A stretch of DNA of 64,000 bases, taken from positions 937,994 to 1,001,993 of the forward strand of contig CM031861.1 of assembly GCA_018697195.1 (NCBI GenBank), written 5' to 3'. The notes under the pieces are model-generated. The model was not told where the DNA came from. It searched no databases and saw nothing but the letters and a program-made list of their open reading frames with translations. A program made the position numbers and the translations under genes. The DNA comes from Certhia americana (Eukaryota; Chordata; Aves; Passeriformes; Certhiidae). Shown one piece after another: positions 12,449 to 24,900 of the stretch (the first letter of the stretch is position 1; every line of letters begins with the position of its first letter).

Positions 12449-13565
12449 CAGGTACAGGTTGCAGGTAGGTCTGTGGGCCTGTTCCCTTGGAGAAACACCC
12501 CGACTGTGATTCCTCATTGTTTAGGACATAAACTACCAATGCTGTTGGCTTGTTGTGGGAGGGAAACGGACAGAGGGAACCCTGTTGGATATCTGGGGAG
12601 AATCCCCTGCTCCTGGGCCCCACAGCCACTGGCTGTGTGCGTTTGGGGCAGCAGGTGTTGGAGCAGCCTTTTTTGTCATGTACACTGTGATACATCAGCT
12701 GTAAAATCCAGTGTAAATTTGTTGGATTTGTGGGATAGTGAAGGATTGCATGGAACAAGCCCAGGTCCTGGGGATGGCAGGGGTGTGGGGAGGCTTGGGA
12801 GCAAATCAGGAGCTGATAAGACCTTTCTTGTCCAGCAGGGTTATCCCCGTGGTAGGTAAGTTAAATGAAGGAGCAGAGGCAGTTTTGGTCACAATCGTGC
12901 AATAACAGGACAAGCCTGAAGGCTCTGCAAGCTCCTTTCTATTCCCTGTGGGATCATTAGTGGCTTTCCATGCTTTTGGGAGCGAAGTTTTGAAGCTGAG
13001 CTAACCCTGGTGCCTTTCCCTGCAGTCCTCACTGGGGTGTGTCACCTCTAGGGCACAGCCGCCAGGACCGACACCTTGGGGAGTGCCTGTGGCAGGACAG
13101 TCAGGGGACATGGGCAGTGTCAGGATGGGGTCCAGCCAGGTTGGGGTCACTACTGGTGGGAAAGGAGGGGGCTGCTTCCCAGTTCTGCCTCTGGGATCCC
13201 CTGTCAGACCCCCCTGAGCTGTGGCATCTGTCCAGTCCTGGGGTGTCATGGGGCCACCCAGTAGTGGTGTCTCTAAAGGAAAAAGTGGGATAACCCTATC
13301 ATTTGGATTTTGCTGTGTTTTCCCCATTTTCCCCAGGTATTTCCATTATCCTGTCACGTTTACCAGGCTGTGTTCCCACTGTGCATGGCCACATCCTGGT
13401 GTCCCACCAACCAGCTCCCACACAGCCCTCAGAGTGGGCACTGCAGCTCCCACCTGCTGTGCTTGTCCCCACTAAGACAAGGAAGGGTTTTGGGAGATGA
13501 TTTGGGCAGGCAGAGGAGGAAGGCAGGAGCAAGTGACAGTCTGCATGTCCACGTGGCAGTTGTGT

Positions 13566-13571
13566 TTTATT
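13566..13571 (-). promoter_or_regulatory. ANO9: Candidate ANO9 poly(A) signal
   Basis: This is the first canonical AATAAA (TTTATT on plus) I find on the minus strand below the ANO9 stop, but it is 2.35 kb away and the LTR lies between. If used, the ANO9 3' UTR would contain the LTR in antisense. A non-canonical signal nearer 15900 is equally possible. Confidence 0.25.
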
Positions 13572-14773
13572 TACTGATAACTGGCGGTAGCTGAGGAACA
13601 ACTCTCAGGGCTCAGCTGAGCCCAGAGCTAAACCCAAGATAACAACGGCCTTTTTCCAATGACCGTGGAGGCACCAGGGTGGAGCTGCATCCATGGAGAC
13701 AGCAGGGCGGAGCTGCAGCCATGTGGGAGTCATGGCAGGGAGGAGTTGGTGAAAGAGGGACTCAAGTGTCCCAGTTGTGCGTGAGTGAGGAGGTCACGGA
13801 AGGCAGTGGAAAAAGAGGCCAAAGTGCAAAAAGAAAAAGGGCTGGTGAGGAAGCCTGGAATGAGGTAAGTGGTGTTTCCTGTGCTTAAGGAAGTGAATGA
13901 CAAGGATCCAGGTCACCTGCAGCCCAGCAGCCAGGTGCTGCCCTGGGTTTGTCCCCAGCGCCATAGCTCTGTCCCAGTCACTTCCTGTGCTGGGGAGGCA
14001 CATCCCAGCTCTGCCACAGCATACTTCCTTCCCAAGTCAGAAAACAGCCTGCTCCTGTGAAGCCACTGTCTTGTCATCACTTCCCAGCTCAAGTCCAGCT
14101 TGGTCCCAGATGGCACATGTGGCACCGTGTCGTGGGGGTCATCCGGCACCCCAGCACTGCCAGGCTGGAAAAGGGGCTCAAGTCCATGTTCTCCTTCTCC
14201 TTGGTGAGTGGTGGCTACACATCGGTGCAGTATTCCATCGTGCTGGGGAGAAAGGAGAGAGGCATTGGGATGGGAACTGGCTGAGTTGGGAAGCGTGGAA
14301 AAACACTCTGAGTAGGAACAGGGTCTCTTCCCCAAAATAAATGGAGAAAGAATGACAGGCTGTTTGTGGGAAATCCCACAGTCAATAGGAAGGCGGAGAT
14401 GGAAAGCTGTGACAGTGTGTTGGTGTGTTAGTTTTGCATGGCCTGGTTTTTGATAGCAGGGGAGCACAGAGGTGGCTTCTGTGAGAAGCTGCTGGAAGCT
14501 TCCACCATGTCTGGCAGAGCCAATCCCTGATGGCTCTGGAAGATGGGCATGCCACTGGCCAAGGCTGGGACAATTAGAGATGTTGATAACACCTCTGTGA
14601 TAACAGATTTAAGAAGAAAATCAAAACAAAAAGGGGCACAGAGAAGAGGAGGAGGTGAGAACATGTGAGAGAAACAACACAAGGTCAGTGCAGAAGGAGG
14701 GGGGAGGAGGTGCTCCAGGCATCGGAGCTGAGATTCCTCTGCAGGCCGTGGTGACACCATGGTGAAGCAGCTG

Positions 14774-14970
14774 TGCCCCTGCAGCCTCTGGGGATCCACG
14801 GGGGATGCAGAGATCCACCCACAGCCTCTGGGGATCCACAGGGGGATGCAGAGATCCACCCACAGCCTCTGGGGATCCACNNNNNNNNNNGATCCACGGG
14901 GGGATGCAGAGATCCACCCACAGCCTCTGGGGATCCATGGGGGGTGCAGGGATCCACCTGCAGCCCATGG
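14774..14970 (+). repeat. 40-bp minisatellite inside the LTR, gapped
   Basis: Tandem copies of a unit of about 40 bases, built around CCTCTGGGGATCCAC, GGGGGATGCAGAGATCCACC and CACAG. Two near-identical copies precede the gap, about one and a half follow it, and a diverged last copy ends at CCACCTGCAG. A 10-N gap sits in the array, so the true copy number is unknown. Confidence 0.85.
14881..14890. other. Assembly gap (10 N)
   Basis: Ten N bases within the 40-bp array; the flanks are both repeat units, so this is an unresolved tandem repeat. Confidence 0.98.
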
Positions 14971-15584
14971 GGGAGGTGCCCACACTGGAATGAGTGAATT
15001 CCTGGAGGTGGCTATGATCCAGTGGGAGATCCAGTGGAGAGGGAGGGCCCTGCTTCCAGGCTGGAGCAGCCTGTCCTTGAAGGACTGACCCTGTGGAAGA
15101 GTGACCCACACCACAGCAGTTTTGGGAGGACTGTGTGCCTGTGGGAGGGGCTCATGTTGCAGCAGTTTTGGGAGTACTCCTGTGAGATTGGAGCCATGGT
15201 GGAGAGGATCATGAGAACTCTCTCCTGTGGAAAGGGACCCCATGGTGTAGCAGGGGAAGGACTCATCTGCCTGAGCAGCAGAGGAACCCCTCGGGTGACA
15301 AACTGACCAAAATCACCATAATTTGTCTCCTATACTGTCAGGGGGAAGGAGGGAAGGGTTGGGGGAGGCAAAAGTATTTTTAAGGGCTTATTTTACTGCT
15401 CATTATCCTCCTCTGATTTTGTTAGTAATAAATTCACTTTGTATTTCTAAGTTGAGCCTGTTTTGCCCTTGGAGTGTTTTCTCCCGGTCCTTATCTCAAC
15501 TCATGAACCCTTTGTTAATTTTTTTCTCTCCTCTGCCCAGCTGTGGCTTTTGTGGGTGCCTAGAGTTTGGCCAGTGTCAAACCA

Positions 15585-15922
15585 TGGAAGGGGTTTCCTG
15601 AACCCAGCTATCTGCTCCCATCAGGATTATGGTTGCAGCTGGGACAGGGTGACCCTGGAGAGGGGTCAGGCTGAGCCATTTCCAGAGCAGGGCTTAGTCA
15701 GTGTGGAACAGAAGCACTGGGGCAGCTACAATGGTTCTGTTTCCCACTGAAATACTTAATCCTTTCTCTTTAAACAAAGTTTAGATTGAAAACGTGGGCA
15801 AAGTCCTTCCCTGGGCAAAATAATTTCTTTTTACTTGGAGCTTTTCTTTTTCTGAAGGAAAAGGGGCTCCAGAGCAGACAGATCCTGAAACTGGCAACTC
15901 CTGGCACCTTCCAGGACATCAC
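15585..15922. other. Non-coding sequence below ANO9 stop
   Basis: Sequence between the LTR and the annotated ANO9 stop. It may be ANO9 3' UTR or, if the donor overlapping the stop is used, intron. No AATAAA is seen on the minus strand here. Confidence 0.5.
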
Positions 15923-18900
15923 CTACCTCAGTTCATTTTGGAGATTGCTGTGTTTTTCCCTCAGAATTTCATTCTTGACCTTCTGGGGGACATCAGGGAT
16001 GTACCAGGCTGCGATCAGCTTCACGCACAGAGCCACGTGCTGTGGGAAGCAAAGGAAGTCAGGAGCTTCCAGCCTGGGCACAAGTGTCAGATCCAACCCC
16101 TTTCCGAGCCCTGTCCTGCCTTCCTGGGTGCTCACCTCGAAGAGGATGAGGAAGGCAAGGCGGGCTGCGAAGATGTGCCAGAACTGCACAGTGTAGCTGT
16201 AGTCATCAGCATTCCGGTAATCCCGGTACCTGCAGCACAGCTCCGTCAGTGCCAGCCCAGGCCATTCCACTCTGGCCTGGATGTCACAGTGAGGGGTAGG
16301 GAGCGGCAGGGGACTGCTCTTACCTGCACTTCTTGACCTGGATCCCATTAAATTCTGGCAGCACCTTGGTGTGGGGTTCGAAGTCCTGGACGTGGAATAT
16401 GGAGAGGCTGTTGTTGATGTACCCAGTGGAGCAGCTGTGGGGAAAGAACTGGGTTGAGCACGGATTGTACCCTCCTGTTCTGGGGAAGCAGAACCCACCT
16501 GGGGCTCTCATTGCCCACTTTCACAGTGCCTGGTAGAAATGGAGGGCTCAGAGGCTTCTGTCCTGTTTGAGTGAACTGGGTCAGTCAGCCAAGGCTTGGA
16601 GAAACAGGGGGAGGGCAGGAGAGAGCATGTGCCTGCATCCTGGGAATCCTGTAGCTCCCCAGTGTTACATACTGCCTCTTTCAGTCCGTTTACCCACCAC
16701 AGGGATGATGTGATGATGCCGTGTGGGAATGTTCCCCTGCTCCCCTTTCCCCCCATCTTGCTTTAGGGGACAGCTCAGCTGTCTTGTACTCCTGCAGTGG
16801 TGGCACTGAGGCAGGAGGGGACACTGCTGTGGGGATGCTGCAGGCAGGGACTGTCTCAGAACTGAACTCACTCCATGCTGGTGTGGTTCTCCCTCGTGCA
16901 GGGGCTGTACATGTACTTGTAGACCTGCACAGGGATGAAGTCGGAGGTGATGGCGATCACCAGCCCGTTCCCAATGACAGCCAGGATGCCGATGGCCTCT
17001 AGGACCTGCAGCCAGATCCCTGTGGGAGAGGAGCAGCCAGTGAGGTCCCTCTACCAGCTCACTACCACCATTCCAGCTCAGGGACAACTTTAGCATGGCC
17101 AGGTCAAAGAAGGAGACTCCAAGCTGCGCTTCAACTTCTGGCAGAGTCTAAAGCAGCTTGTCCTTCTCTGACTCATGGCTCTCCCTGTGCTGTCCCACGG
17201 CCATGGGGTGCTCAGGGGCTCAGCCTGGTGCTGGCAGGACCCCTCTCACCGATGTCCTTGGCCTTCCTGGGCACCATGCGCCGGCACAGCCGCATCATCT
17301 TGATGGCGTCCATGTGGATCTCGATGACATTGTTGATGAGGGCCAGCAGTGGGGCCAGGGGAAAGGCTGCCACGAAGATGGTGGTGAAGCTGTACTGGAT
17401 CACTGTGGAGGGGGAAACGCCGTGTGCTGGTGTGAAGCCACCGCAGAGGGGACATCCCCCTCTGCCTGGGTTTGTCCTGCTTTGTAGCCTGGGTCAGAAG
17501 GGTTTGCAGGGGTGCAAGTGGGAGATAGCCACATCTTGGGGATGTCCAGCTTGCACAGGGCTGTCAGAGAATGGGATCTGTGGGGATAGTTGAGCCAGTC
17601 AGGCACAAGCACACCCTGGGGTTACAGCCGTGGCCCTGGAAGGAGAGGAAGGTCCAAGGCAGGGCCAAAAGCTAGCACGGTTGCCTGTTCTCTGTTTTGG
17701 GAATGATCTTGGTGTCTCAGGGCTCTCAGAGTGGGACTGGGTGTGGAGCTGTGGCTCCTTGCCTGTGTATGGACTCCCTAGCCTCCATCACTTCCCAGCC
17801 AAGGAGTGCACATGGATCTGCCCCACGTACCTATCTCTAAGTATTCGTTGAACAAGCTGAAGACATTGACCTCGTTGAGTTCATAGTTGTTCAGCCACTG
17901 CCTTTTGCAGGGGTCCTCTGCCTCCTCCTCCTCTCCTAATATCACATTTCTCTTCTTGGGGTGCTTTTGCTTCTTCCGTAGCTGGTGGGATAACCAGCTG
18001 CAGTGGGAGAGAGGGATTTTTGTGGCTGCCTGCAGAGGACAGCAGGGCTGGGCTGCTGCCAGCACATCCCTGGAGGAAGGGGAAAAGGAAAAAGACCAGA
18101 GTTCTTCTCTGGAAAGCGTCAGTGTGGGAAGCTTACGGGATGAGATACTCCATGATGTTGCTGATGGTCTGCTTGAGCACCATGATGACAGCCATCTGGA
18201 TGAATAGGTCAGTGATGCAGCCGCTGGGGTGGCACTGGAGGGGACAACAAGACAGGGGTTGTGCCCTGCAAGCAGGGTGGGTGGGCCTAAGGGACCCTTT
18301 GGTAGATGCTATGGGAGAAAGCTGAGCTTCCCAGGGCTCCCTGGGCAGTAGGGAAAGGAAGAGGAGGAGTTGTTTGTGGGGTCAGAGAGTGGGTGCCTCA
18401 CCTCTTCCAGCCTCCAGTGGCCAGCGATGCGCACGTAGTGCCCTGGGTGGCCATTGATCCTGAGCAAGGAAGCAACAGTGATCCCCATGGGTTCATGGCC
18501 CTCCTGAGTCCCAAATGGGGTCCCTGTGCCTGGTGGGGAGGGCAGGGGGGCTGGGCTGTCAATACACCCTGGGGAGAGTTGGAAACATCCATCCCAAACC
18601 CTAGCTGCCCTGTGTTCTCCACTCACCGTCCCAGGAAGAAGGCAATGTAGATGAGTGAGGAGAAGTTTGTGAAGAACTGGAAGAGGAAGATCTTCACAGT
18701 GAAGCTCTTCTCCCGCTCGGAGAAGGTCCGTGGTTTCTCTAGGAAAGAGAGCAGTGCCCAGAGGCTTGGTCACAGAGCAGTGAGACCTTGCCCTGCTCCC
18801 CCATGGGTGCCACCACAACTCTGAAGGTCCAAAGGGTGTTTCTGCCCCTTGTGAAGCCTTCCCTGCCCTCCACCTGAGTTCGCTGATGTAGGTGAGTCCA

Positions 18901-21900
18901 GCAAGGACCAAGCAGGGAGGTCCTTGAGGACCATGAGCTGGAGCCTTAGAGCTGGGAGTAAATCCATGTTGTGACCTCTCCTGGAGCTGGGGTGGCTTTC
19001 TGCTTATGACAGGTCTCAGCCCTGTAGGGTGACTGTCCCTGCAAAGCTGGCTGTGGGACAGCATGTGGGCCACAGGTGTGTGTTGAGGGGCTGCTGGCCT
19101 CCCTGTCTGGAGCTGCCTTGTGCTGGTGGAAGGAGGGAAGAGGATGGGAGGCTGGCTGTGCTCAGGGACCAAAGGGTGCTGCAGGTGGGACACACCCCAT
19201 TTCCCTTACCCAGGTCGCAGAGGAAGAGAGCCACATGCCAGTTGACCTGCAGGACAGAGGGATATGATGAGTGGCGGGGCTGGCCATGGAGAAATCCTGC
19301 CAGGCACCCCGTGTGGCACCTCACCTTGGTCATGATGACGATGGTGACATAGTGCAGCACGGCCCCTGTCATCACAGCGACGGTGTCGCCGTGCTTGCTC
19401 AGCAGGTTCACTTCACTCTGCGTGAACAGCGCCATGGCCACCGCCCGGTAAATGACGAGTGCATGGGCAATGCCAATCAGCACCATCATCTGTGGAGAGG
19501 GACAGGAGGGGTCAGGAGACACCCAGGGCACATGCTCCATTGCACCTGAGGGTCCCCTCAGCAGGGCCCTGGATGTGCCTTTTGGTGGACGCTGACTAGT
19601 TTGTGAGGTGGGTGTAGTGACAGGAAAAGGAGTAATGGGTACAAACTGAAAGAGGGGAAATTTAGGCTGGATGTTAGGAAGAAATGCTTCCCTGTGAGGG
19701 TGGGGAGATACCAGAACAGGCTCTGCAGGGATGTTGTGAATGCCCCAGCCCTGGCAGTGTTCAAGGCCAGGTGGAACAAGGCCTTGAGCAACATGTGGTA
19801 GTGGGAGGTGTCCCTCCCCATGGCAAAGGGCTTGGGTCATGTTAAGGTCCCTTCCAACCCTTAAGATTCTATGATTCCAGAATTCTGTCTCCACTTCTAT
19901 GATTCTGTGTCTCCACTGTGGGTCTCCATTGACCCACACTGGGGACAAACTCATCGGGACTTGCCTCTTCCTGCCCTCCATGTGACTGCCTTGATCCTCA
20001 CTGCAAGAGCAGAGCCTTCAGCCCATGTCCCTGAAGGGTGGGTGGCCCTTGCCATAAGCACAGTGAGGTGCGAGCATGAGGAAGCCCCAGGATCCTTGTG
20101 ATGGGCATGGAACTGCCCCAGAAACCTGGTCTGCTTTGGTCCTTGTGCCCTTAATCCGAACGTTCCCGCTGTCACCTGGCACGTACCATCAGCAGAGCCA
20201 AGATGAGGACGATGGTGCTGCGGAAGTAAGAGTGCTGGTACAGCCGGGGTTCATGCTGCGAGTTATTGATCAGCTGCAGAGCCAGCTCCTCCTTAAAAAA
20301 AAAAAAAAAAAGAAATTGGGAAAGATAGGACCCAGCAGTGCTTTGTGCCCCTTGTGTCAGTGGACATATGGGATGAGCGGTGCTGGAGAACGACAGGGGT
20401 GAGCATCCAACCCACAAGAGCACGGCCAAGCCTGATTGAGATCAGTCTGGGCAAGGAACCCCTCTGATGTGTCTTTTCTAGGTCCAGGTGACTCCTGCCC
20501 TGAAAAGGGAAGCACTGAGCAGGAAAGATGATATTCTCACCTCTTCCTCATCCCACCCGTACACGTCCCAGTTGGCGGCCACAGTGGCTCTCTTCCTCTT
20601 CCATAGCTCCAGGAATACAGTGGCTGAATTGTGAAGGAGAAAGTGCAGTGACACTTAGGAATGGCTCTGAAAGCCACCCCTCTGTGTTCCAGAGAGCCAC
20701 ATCACATCCCACCTGATGGCAAACGAGCCAGGACTGTCCTTGGCCCATGAAGGACAGGCAGTCCCCCCTGCACCTTCCAGGTGACCTGGAAGGACCCTGG
20801 ACAGGCAGCAGTAAGGGAATGGGGATGGTGCAGGTGAGCTTTCACTGGCCTGGTTTAGTGTTAGTAGGGAATTTGGGATAAGTCACTTCAGAGGTGGAAT
20901 GGGTGTCCTGCATTGCAAGCCTGGCAAAGCTATACCTCTCCAATTCCAACCACCCCTTATGTTAATTGGATCGACTCTCTGGTTGTGTCTCTGTGTCACC
21001 CAGCTCATGGACACTCAGGATTGTGCTGTTGCTTCGCAGGTGCACCCAGCCCACTCCTGAGGTGGCTGATCAAGGAAAGGGCCATGGAAAAGCCAGATGA
21101 GTGTGTAACTAAGGCAGTGATGGGATCGCATCATTCCACAGCAAATAAGAGGCCATGCAGGGATTTGGGAAGGTAGAGGAGGAGTCTGGAGGCCCCTCCT
21201 TCCCGTGGTTGTGGCCATTTATAGGCAGCTGCTAGAAAATTGCTGTGTGCCTTTGGGGAGGCTATGCTGAGCAGAAGCTTCAGGTAGTAAAAGCTTCAGG
21301 TAAGGAATATTTGGGGAGCTGGAGGATATCACCAGGATGGTTGTGTCTCTTGCTGTGTCTGGAAGGGGAGCTGAAGGCTCTGGAAGTGGAGGACCCCCCC
21401 ATAAGGGGTGAAGCTATGTTAGTGTCCCATTTTCCACCTTCTGCTCCCTCTCCCAACCACATGTGCTGGACACCCAGGCATGGACACCTACCCCAGATGG
21501 CCATGAAGATGGCAAACACCACTGTGGCCTCATTATCAATCATGTGAGTGACCTGGAAGAGATGAAGGAAGAGTGTGATGGGGCACTGAGGCGCAGGGGC
21601 TGTGGCACCTCAGGTTCTTGCCATGCTCGTCTGCCCCAAGATAGGTAAAGGTGCTACAGGAGGGCAAAACACGGGAAGGTGATGGACACTGGGGCTTGTT
21701 ACTGGTAAAATATTCCATGGTCACGATGGAGACTGTGATCTGGAGTGGGGTTTCTTTTTAGTGGTGTGGGAGCAGCATGAGCTGGGAGTGTTTCCCCATC
21801 CTTTAGCTTGAGCCTGCCCTGGACAGGGGGTTCCCTACCTTGGCGTAGGTGCAGGTGTCAGAGAGGACCCAGAATGAGCAATTCTGGTCGCAGAGCGGGC

Positions 21901-24900
21901 ACATGATGGTGTTGTTGGCGTCACAGATCTCCTTGCTGGAAGAAAGGAGAGAAGCCAAGGGGGACAAGGGTGCTTCAGAGCCATCTGCAGAGCTGAATGG
22001 GATGTGCATTGGTATTGCCAAGGGCCTTACCTCACCTGGCTGGAACTGAAAACAGTAGCCCCAGCTGCGACAGTTACCAGCCCAGCCAGGGCAGCAAAAA
22101 TCAGCAGGTAGGTGTACCAACCCAGCCAGGCAAAGTACAAGGCCACTTTCTCTCCAAAATAGCACCTAGGAGAAAAAGTGAGGTGGGAGTTGCAGCCAGA
22201 AAGGAGCTCAGATTTTGAGAGTCACTAGAAAATGCCCATGGTGGCAGTATCTCAGTTTTTATGACATAGGGAGCAGGTTGGAGTCATGGATAAGACCTAC
22301 TGGCTGAGGGACTGGGAGCCCTGTATCCCAGAGGAATTAACTTCATGCCAGCTGTCAGAGGTGCACTGCTATTTTATGATCTCCCCTCTCTGCCAGAGCC
22401 CCCTGGCAGGTTTATGAAGTAAAACATTCTTTTTGCCCTCCCTCCCCTGCCCATGGAGTTAGTTTTCAAAAACAAGAGCTGTGCACTTTCCTGGGATTTC
22501 ATGCGGTTTTAGGAGTCCCATGTTGCCTTTACTGCCCCGAGTTCAGCCTCGGGCTGGCTGTGCAGCACTGATGCTCCATTCCCACCTTTCATGCCTTCTG
22601 AATGTGGCTGAAAACCCAAGAGGTTCATTAAAGTCTGCACAGACACGGGAGGTTGTTTCATGCTGCAGGATTAGCAGATGGAGCTTGGAGCCACAGGGAT
22701 AACCCTCAGGCTAAGAGCTTTGGAAGCTGCACAGGCAGCCCAGTGCTTGTGAGAAGAGTCAGGTTCAAACTAATGATTTCAAAGACAATGCCTGGCAAAG
22801 GGCATTGAGCTCTCTGGGTTTCAGGTGGGACCTCTTGGTTAGGAAGATTTGCCTCTTGTGCCTGTGTTACCTGATCTCCTCAATTGGCTGTTCTTTAAAT
22901 ATAACTCTCCAGCGAGCCCACTTCTTCTTTAGTATTTCCCTTATCTTTTCTTTCTGGAGAGCAGAGAAATTGGTTGGATACAGGAACATCAGGGCACCCT
23001 TAATGCCCTGCCCAGCTCCAAGGCAGCTGCTGGGAGCTTTGCTGTGCTCTTCACCCAGCAAGCTCTTGGTGCAGCCCCAGTCACCCACAGGTCCCTTCCA
23101 CCCCATCCTGCTCCTCCATCTCTCCTGGATTTTCCTTCCAGGCACTGTGTGCTTGGCCTCACCTTGTGCAGGGGAAAGGCTGCCTCAAACACCTTCTTCT
23201 TCATCAGGTCATGCAGCTTCTCTGGGAGCAGAGCAGAAGGGAAAGGGTTACGTTTAGGGATTTGGGGAGACAGAGCAGAGGAACTGCTGGTTCCTGGAGT
23301 CCAAATCTCCTAGCCTGTGTATGCAGCAGCAAATTAACTTGTCTGAGCTCCCCCCCTTTCTATTCTCCCCAGGATTGGAAGGCAGCTGGGATGCCAGTAC
23401 CCAGGATTCCTGGGTAGGATTCTTCCAGCAGATCCAGGCTGTGCATCACCCCTGCGATCCCTCTTCCCTTACCTAAGTCAGATGTCACAGTGTTCTGCAG
23501 GATGAAGTGCACCACCCGTATCCTGAACAAGGAGAAACTTTGCTTAAAGGCAGCTCTGGGATACAAACTTGTGTTGTGTGGCTCAGGAAAACAGGGCAGA
23601 GAAAGGAGAAGGTGTGCTCTAAAATCCAGGGAAGCAAGGGAGGGAGAAATGTGGGCAGTGAGAAGCCATCGGCTTAGCATGTGGGAGGTGAGGGAAGGCT
23701 CTGTGGAAAGCGAAAAGCCTAGCATAGCTGTGAACCGAGCTGAAAAATGGATGCTGGTGTGGAGAATAGTGAGTGCAGGAGGCAGGAAATCAGCTCAGAA
23801 CCCACCTGGTGGTCACTGGGACATCCTGGTGGGCACTGGAGTTTTGCTGCCTGCTGTTGGGGTTCATCAGGAGACACTGGTATTTCCAGAAGATGTGCTG
23901 CGGGGCACGGACTCCATAAAAGAGCTTTGTGTCCTCAATTTTCTGGTGAGGGGAAGAGAAGGGCTGTTAAAACAGAGCCAGAGGGGCAGGGAAGGGCCAG
24001 AGCTGGAAGGGCTGGGGGCTGTGTGAGTCCTGGGGCTGAGATCTTTCTCTGTTGGTTCAGCAAATGGGTTATTTTCCAGCTCTGGTGTGGTGAACAGCTC
24101 AATGGTTCTGGCCTCCCCCATTTCCTGGGATGCAGGAGCCCAAGCCAGGCCAAGTATCTGCTGCCTTTTCCTCCCACAGCCCCCTCACCTTGATGGTGAA
24201 GCCCTTCTTGTTCAGCTCATCCAGGAACTTCTTCCTCTTGATCTCCTTCTCACTGCCCATTTCATGGATGTCACTCACAAGGACAAAATCCCACTTCTCC
24301 TCATTCTGCCCACAAAACCAGCAGGGAATTATTAGGGATGGAAAGCTGAGAGCTTTCCTTCCCAGCTCCAGCCTCTCAGAGGTTTGGACCCTCATTGTAG
24401 CTGTGTAGAGGGGAACTGGGAATGAGCAAGGGAAATGGGGATTTGTCTCCTCTCTGAGCTGGGCTGGACTCGCTGCCGATGAAGAAGGAGAAGAGCTTAC
24501 CGGGGAGGCAAAGGGGTCTGTGTCCTCAGCAGGAGATTCCCTGAAGGGAGTTAGCAGAATTTCATCCTGGTGAAAAGAAAACCAGTGAAGGGAAGGCTTC
24601 AGCAGGCTCCCTAGGAGATCCTGTGTTACTCTTCCAGCAGTCTCAAAGAGATGCCCAGGGAGGAAGGTAAGAGGAGGCTCCTGATCACCAGTTTGGGGTT
24701 TTCCCAAGCCAGCCAAGGATTTGTGTTTAGGAATGCTGCAGGGACTGCTGCCCTGGGAGGGTGTGTGGCCTCCCCTAGAACTCATCATGCCCAACAGCAC
24801 CCTGGGGTTGTGAGGGATCAGGACCAGGAGGAAAAAAACTCTCTCAGCTCTTTTACCTGATGCCCTGCCATTTGTACTGGGGAAGTGTTCACCTTTCACC

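Larger units (their letters stand above)
9697..14417. other. Intergenic SIGIRR-ANO9, no gene seen
   Basis: This 4.7 kb holds no exon I recognise on either strand. It presumably includes the SIGIRR promoter and 5' UTR and possibly the ANO9 3' UTR. Open frames up to 323 codons (for example 11174-12145 plus) are G/C-rich, low complexity and match no known family. A T-rich tract lies near 11638-11680 and an AT-rich microsatellite at 12336-12440. Confidence 0.6.
14418..15584 (+). mobile_element. Avian ERV-type LTR, apparently solo
   Basis: About 1.17 kb resembles from memory an LTR repeat common in bird, especially passerine, genomes. It begins near TGTTGGTGTGTTAG, continues through CTGTGATAACAGATTTAAG and repeated GCAGTTTTGGGAG-type modules, has an AATAAA at 15427-15432, and ends near GCCAGTGTCAAACCA. 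No retroviral coding frame or primer-binding site follows it, so it is probably a solo LTR or a fragment. The interior holds the 40-bp minisatellite listed separately. The family name and exact ends need a repeat library; no target-site duplication was evident. Confidence 0.7.

Noticed and set aside
14774..14970. Regular direct repeats resembling a CRISPR array
   Set aside because: The units are contiguous with no unique spacers, sit inside an LTR in a vertebrate genome, and no cas genes are present; this is a minisatellite.
14428..15243. 271-codon minus-strand open frame spanning the minisatellite
   Set aside because: It is the antisense translation of LTR sequence and repeats, crosses the N gap, and its repeated peptide comes only from the 40-bp array.
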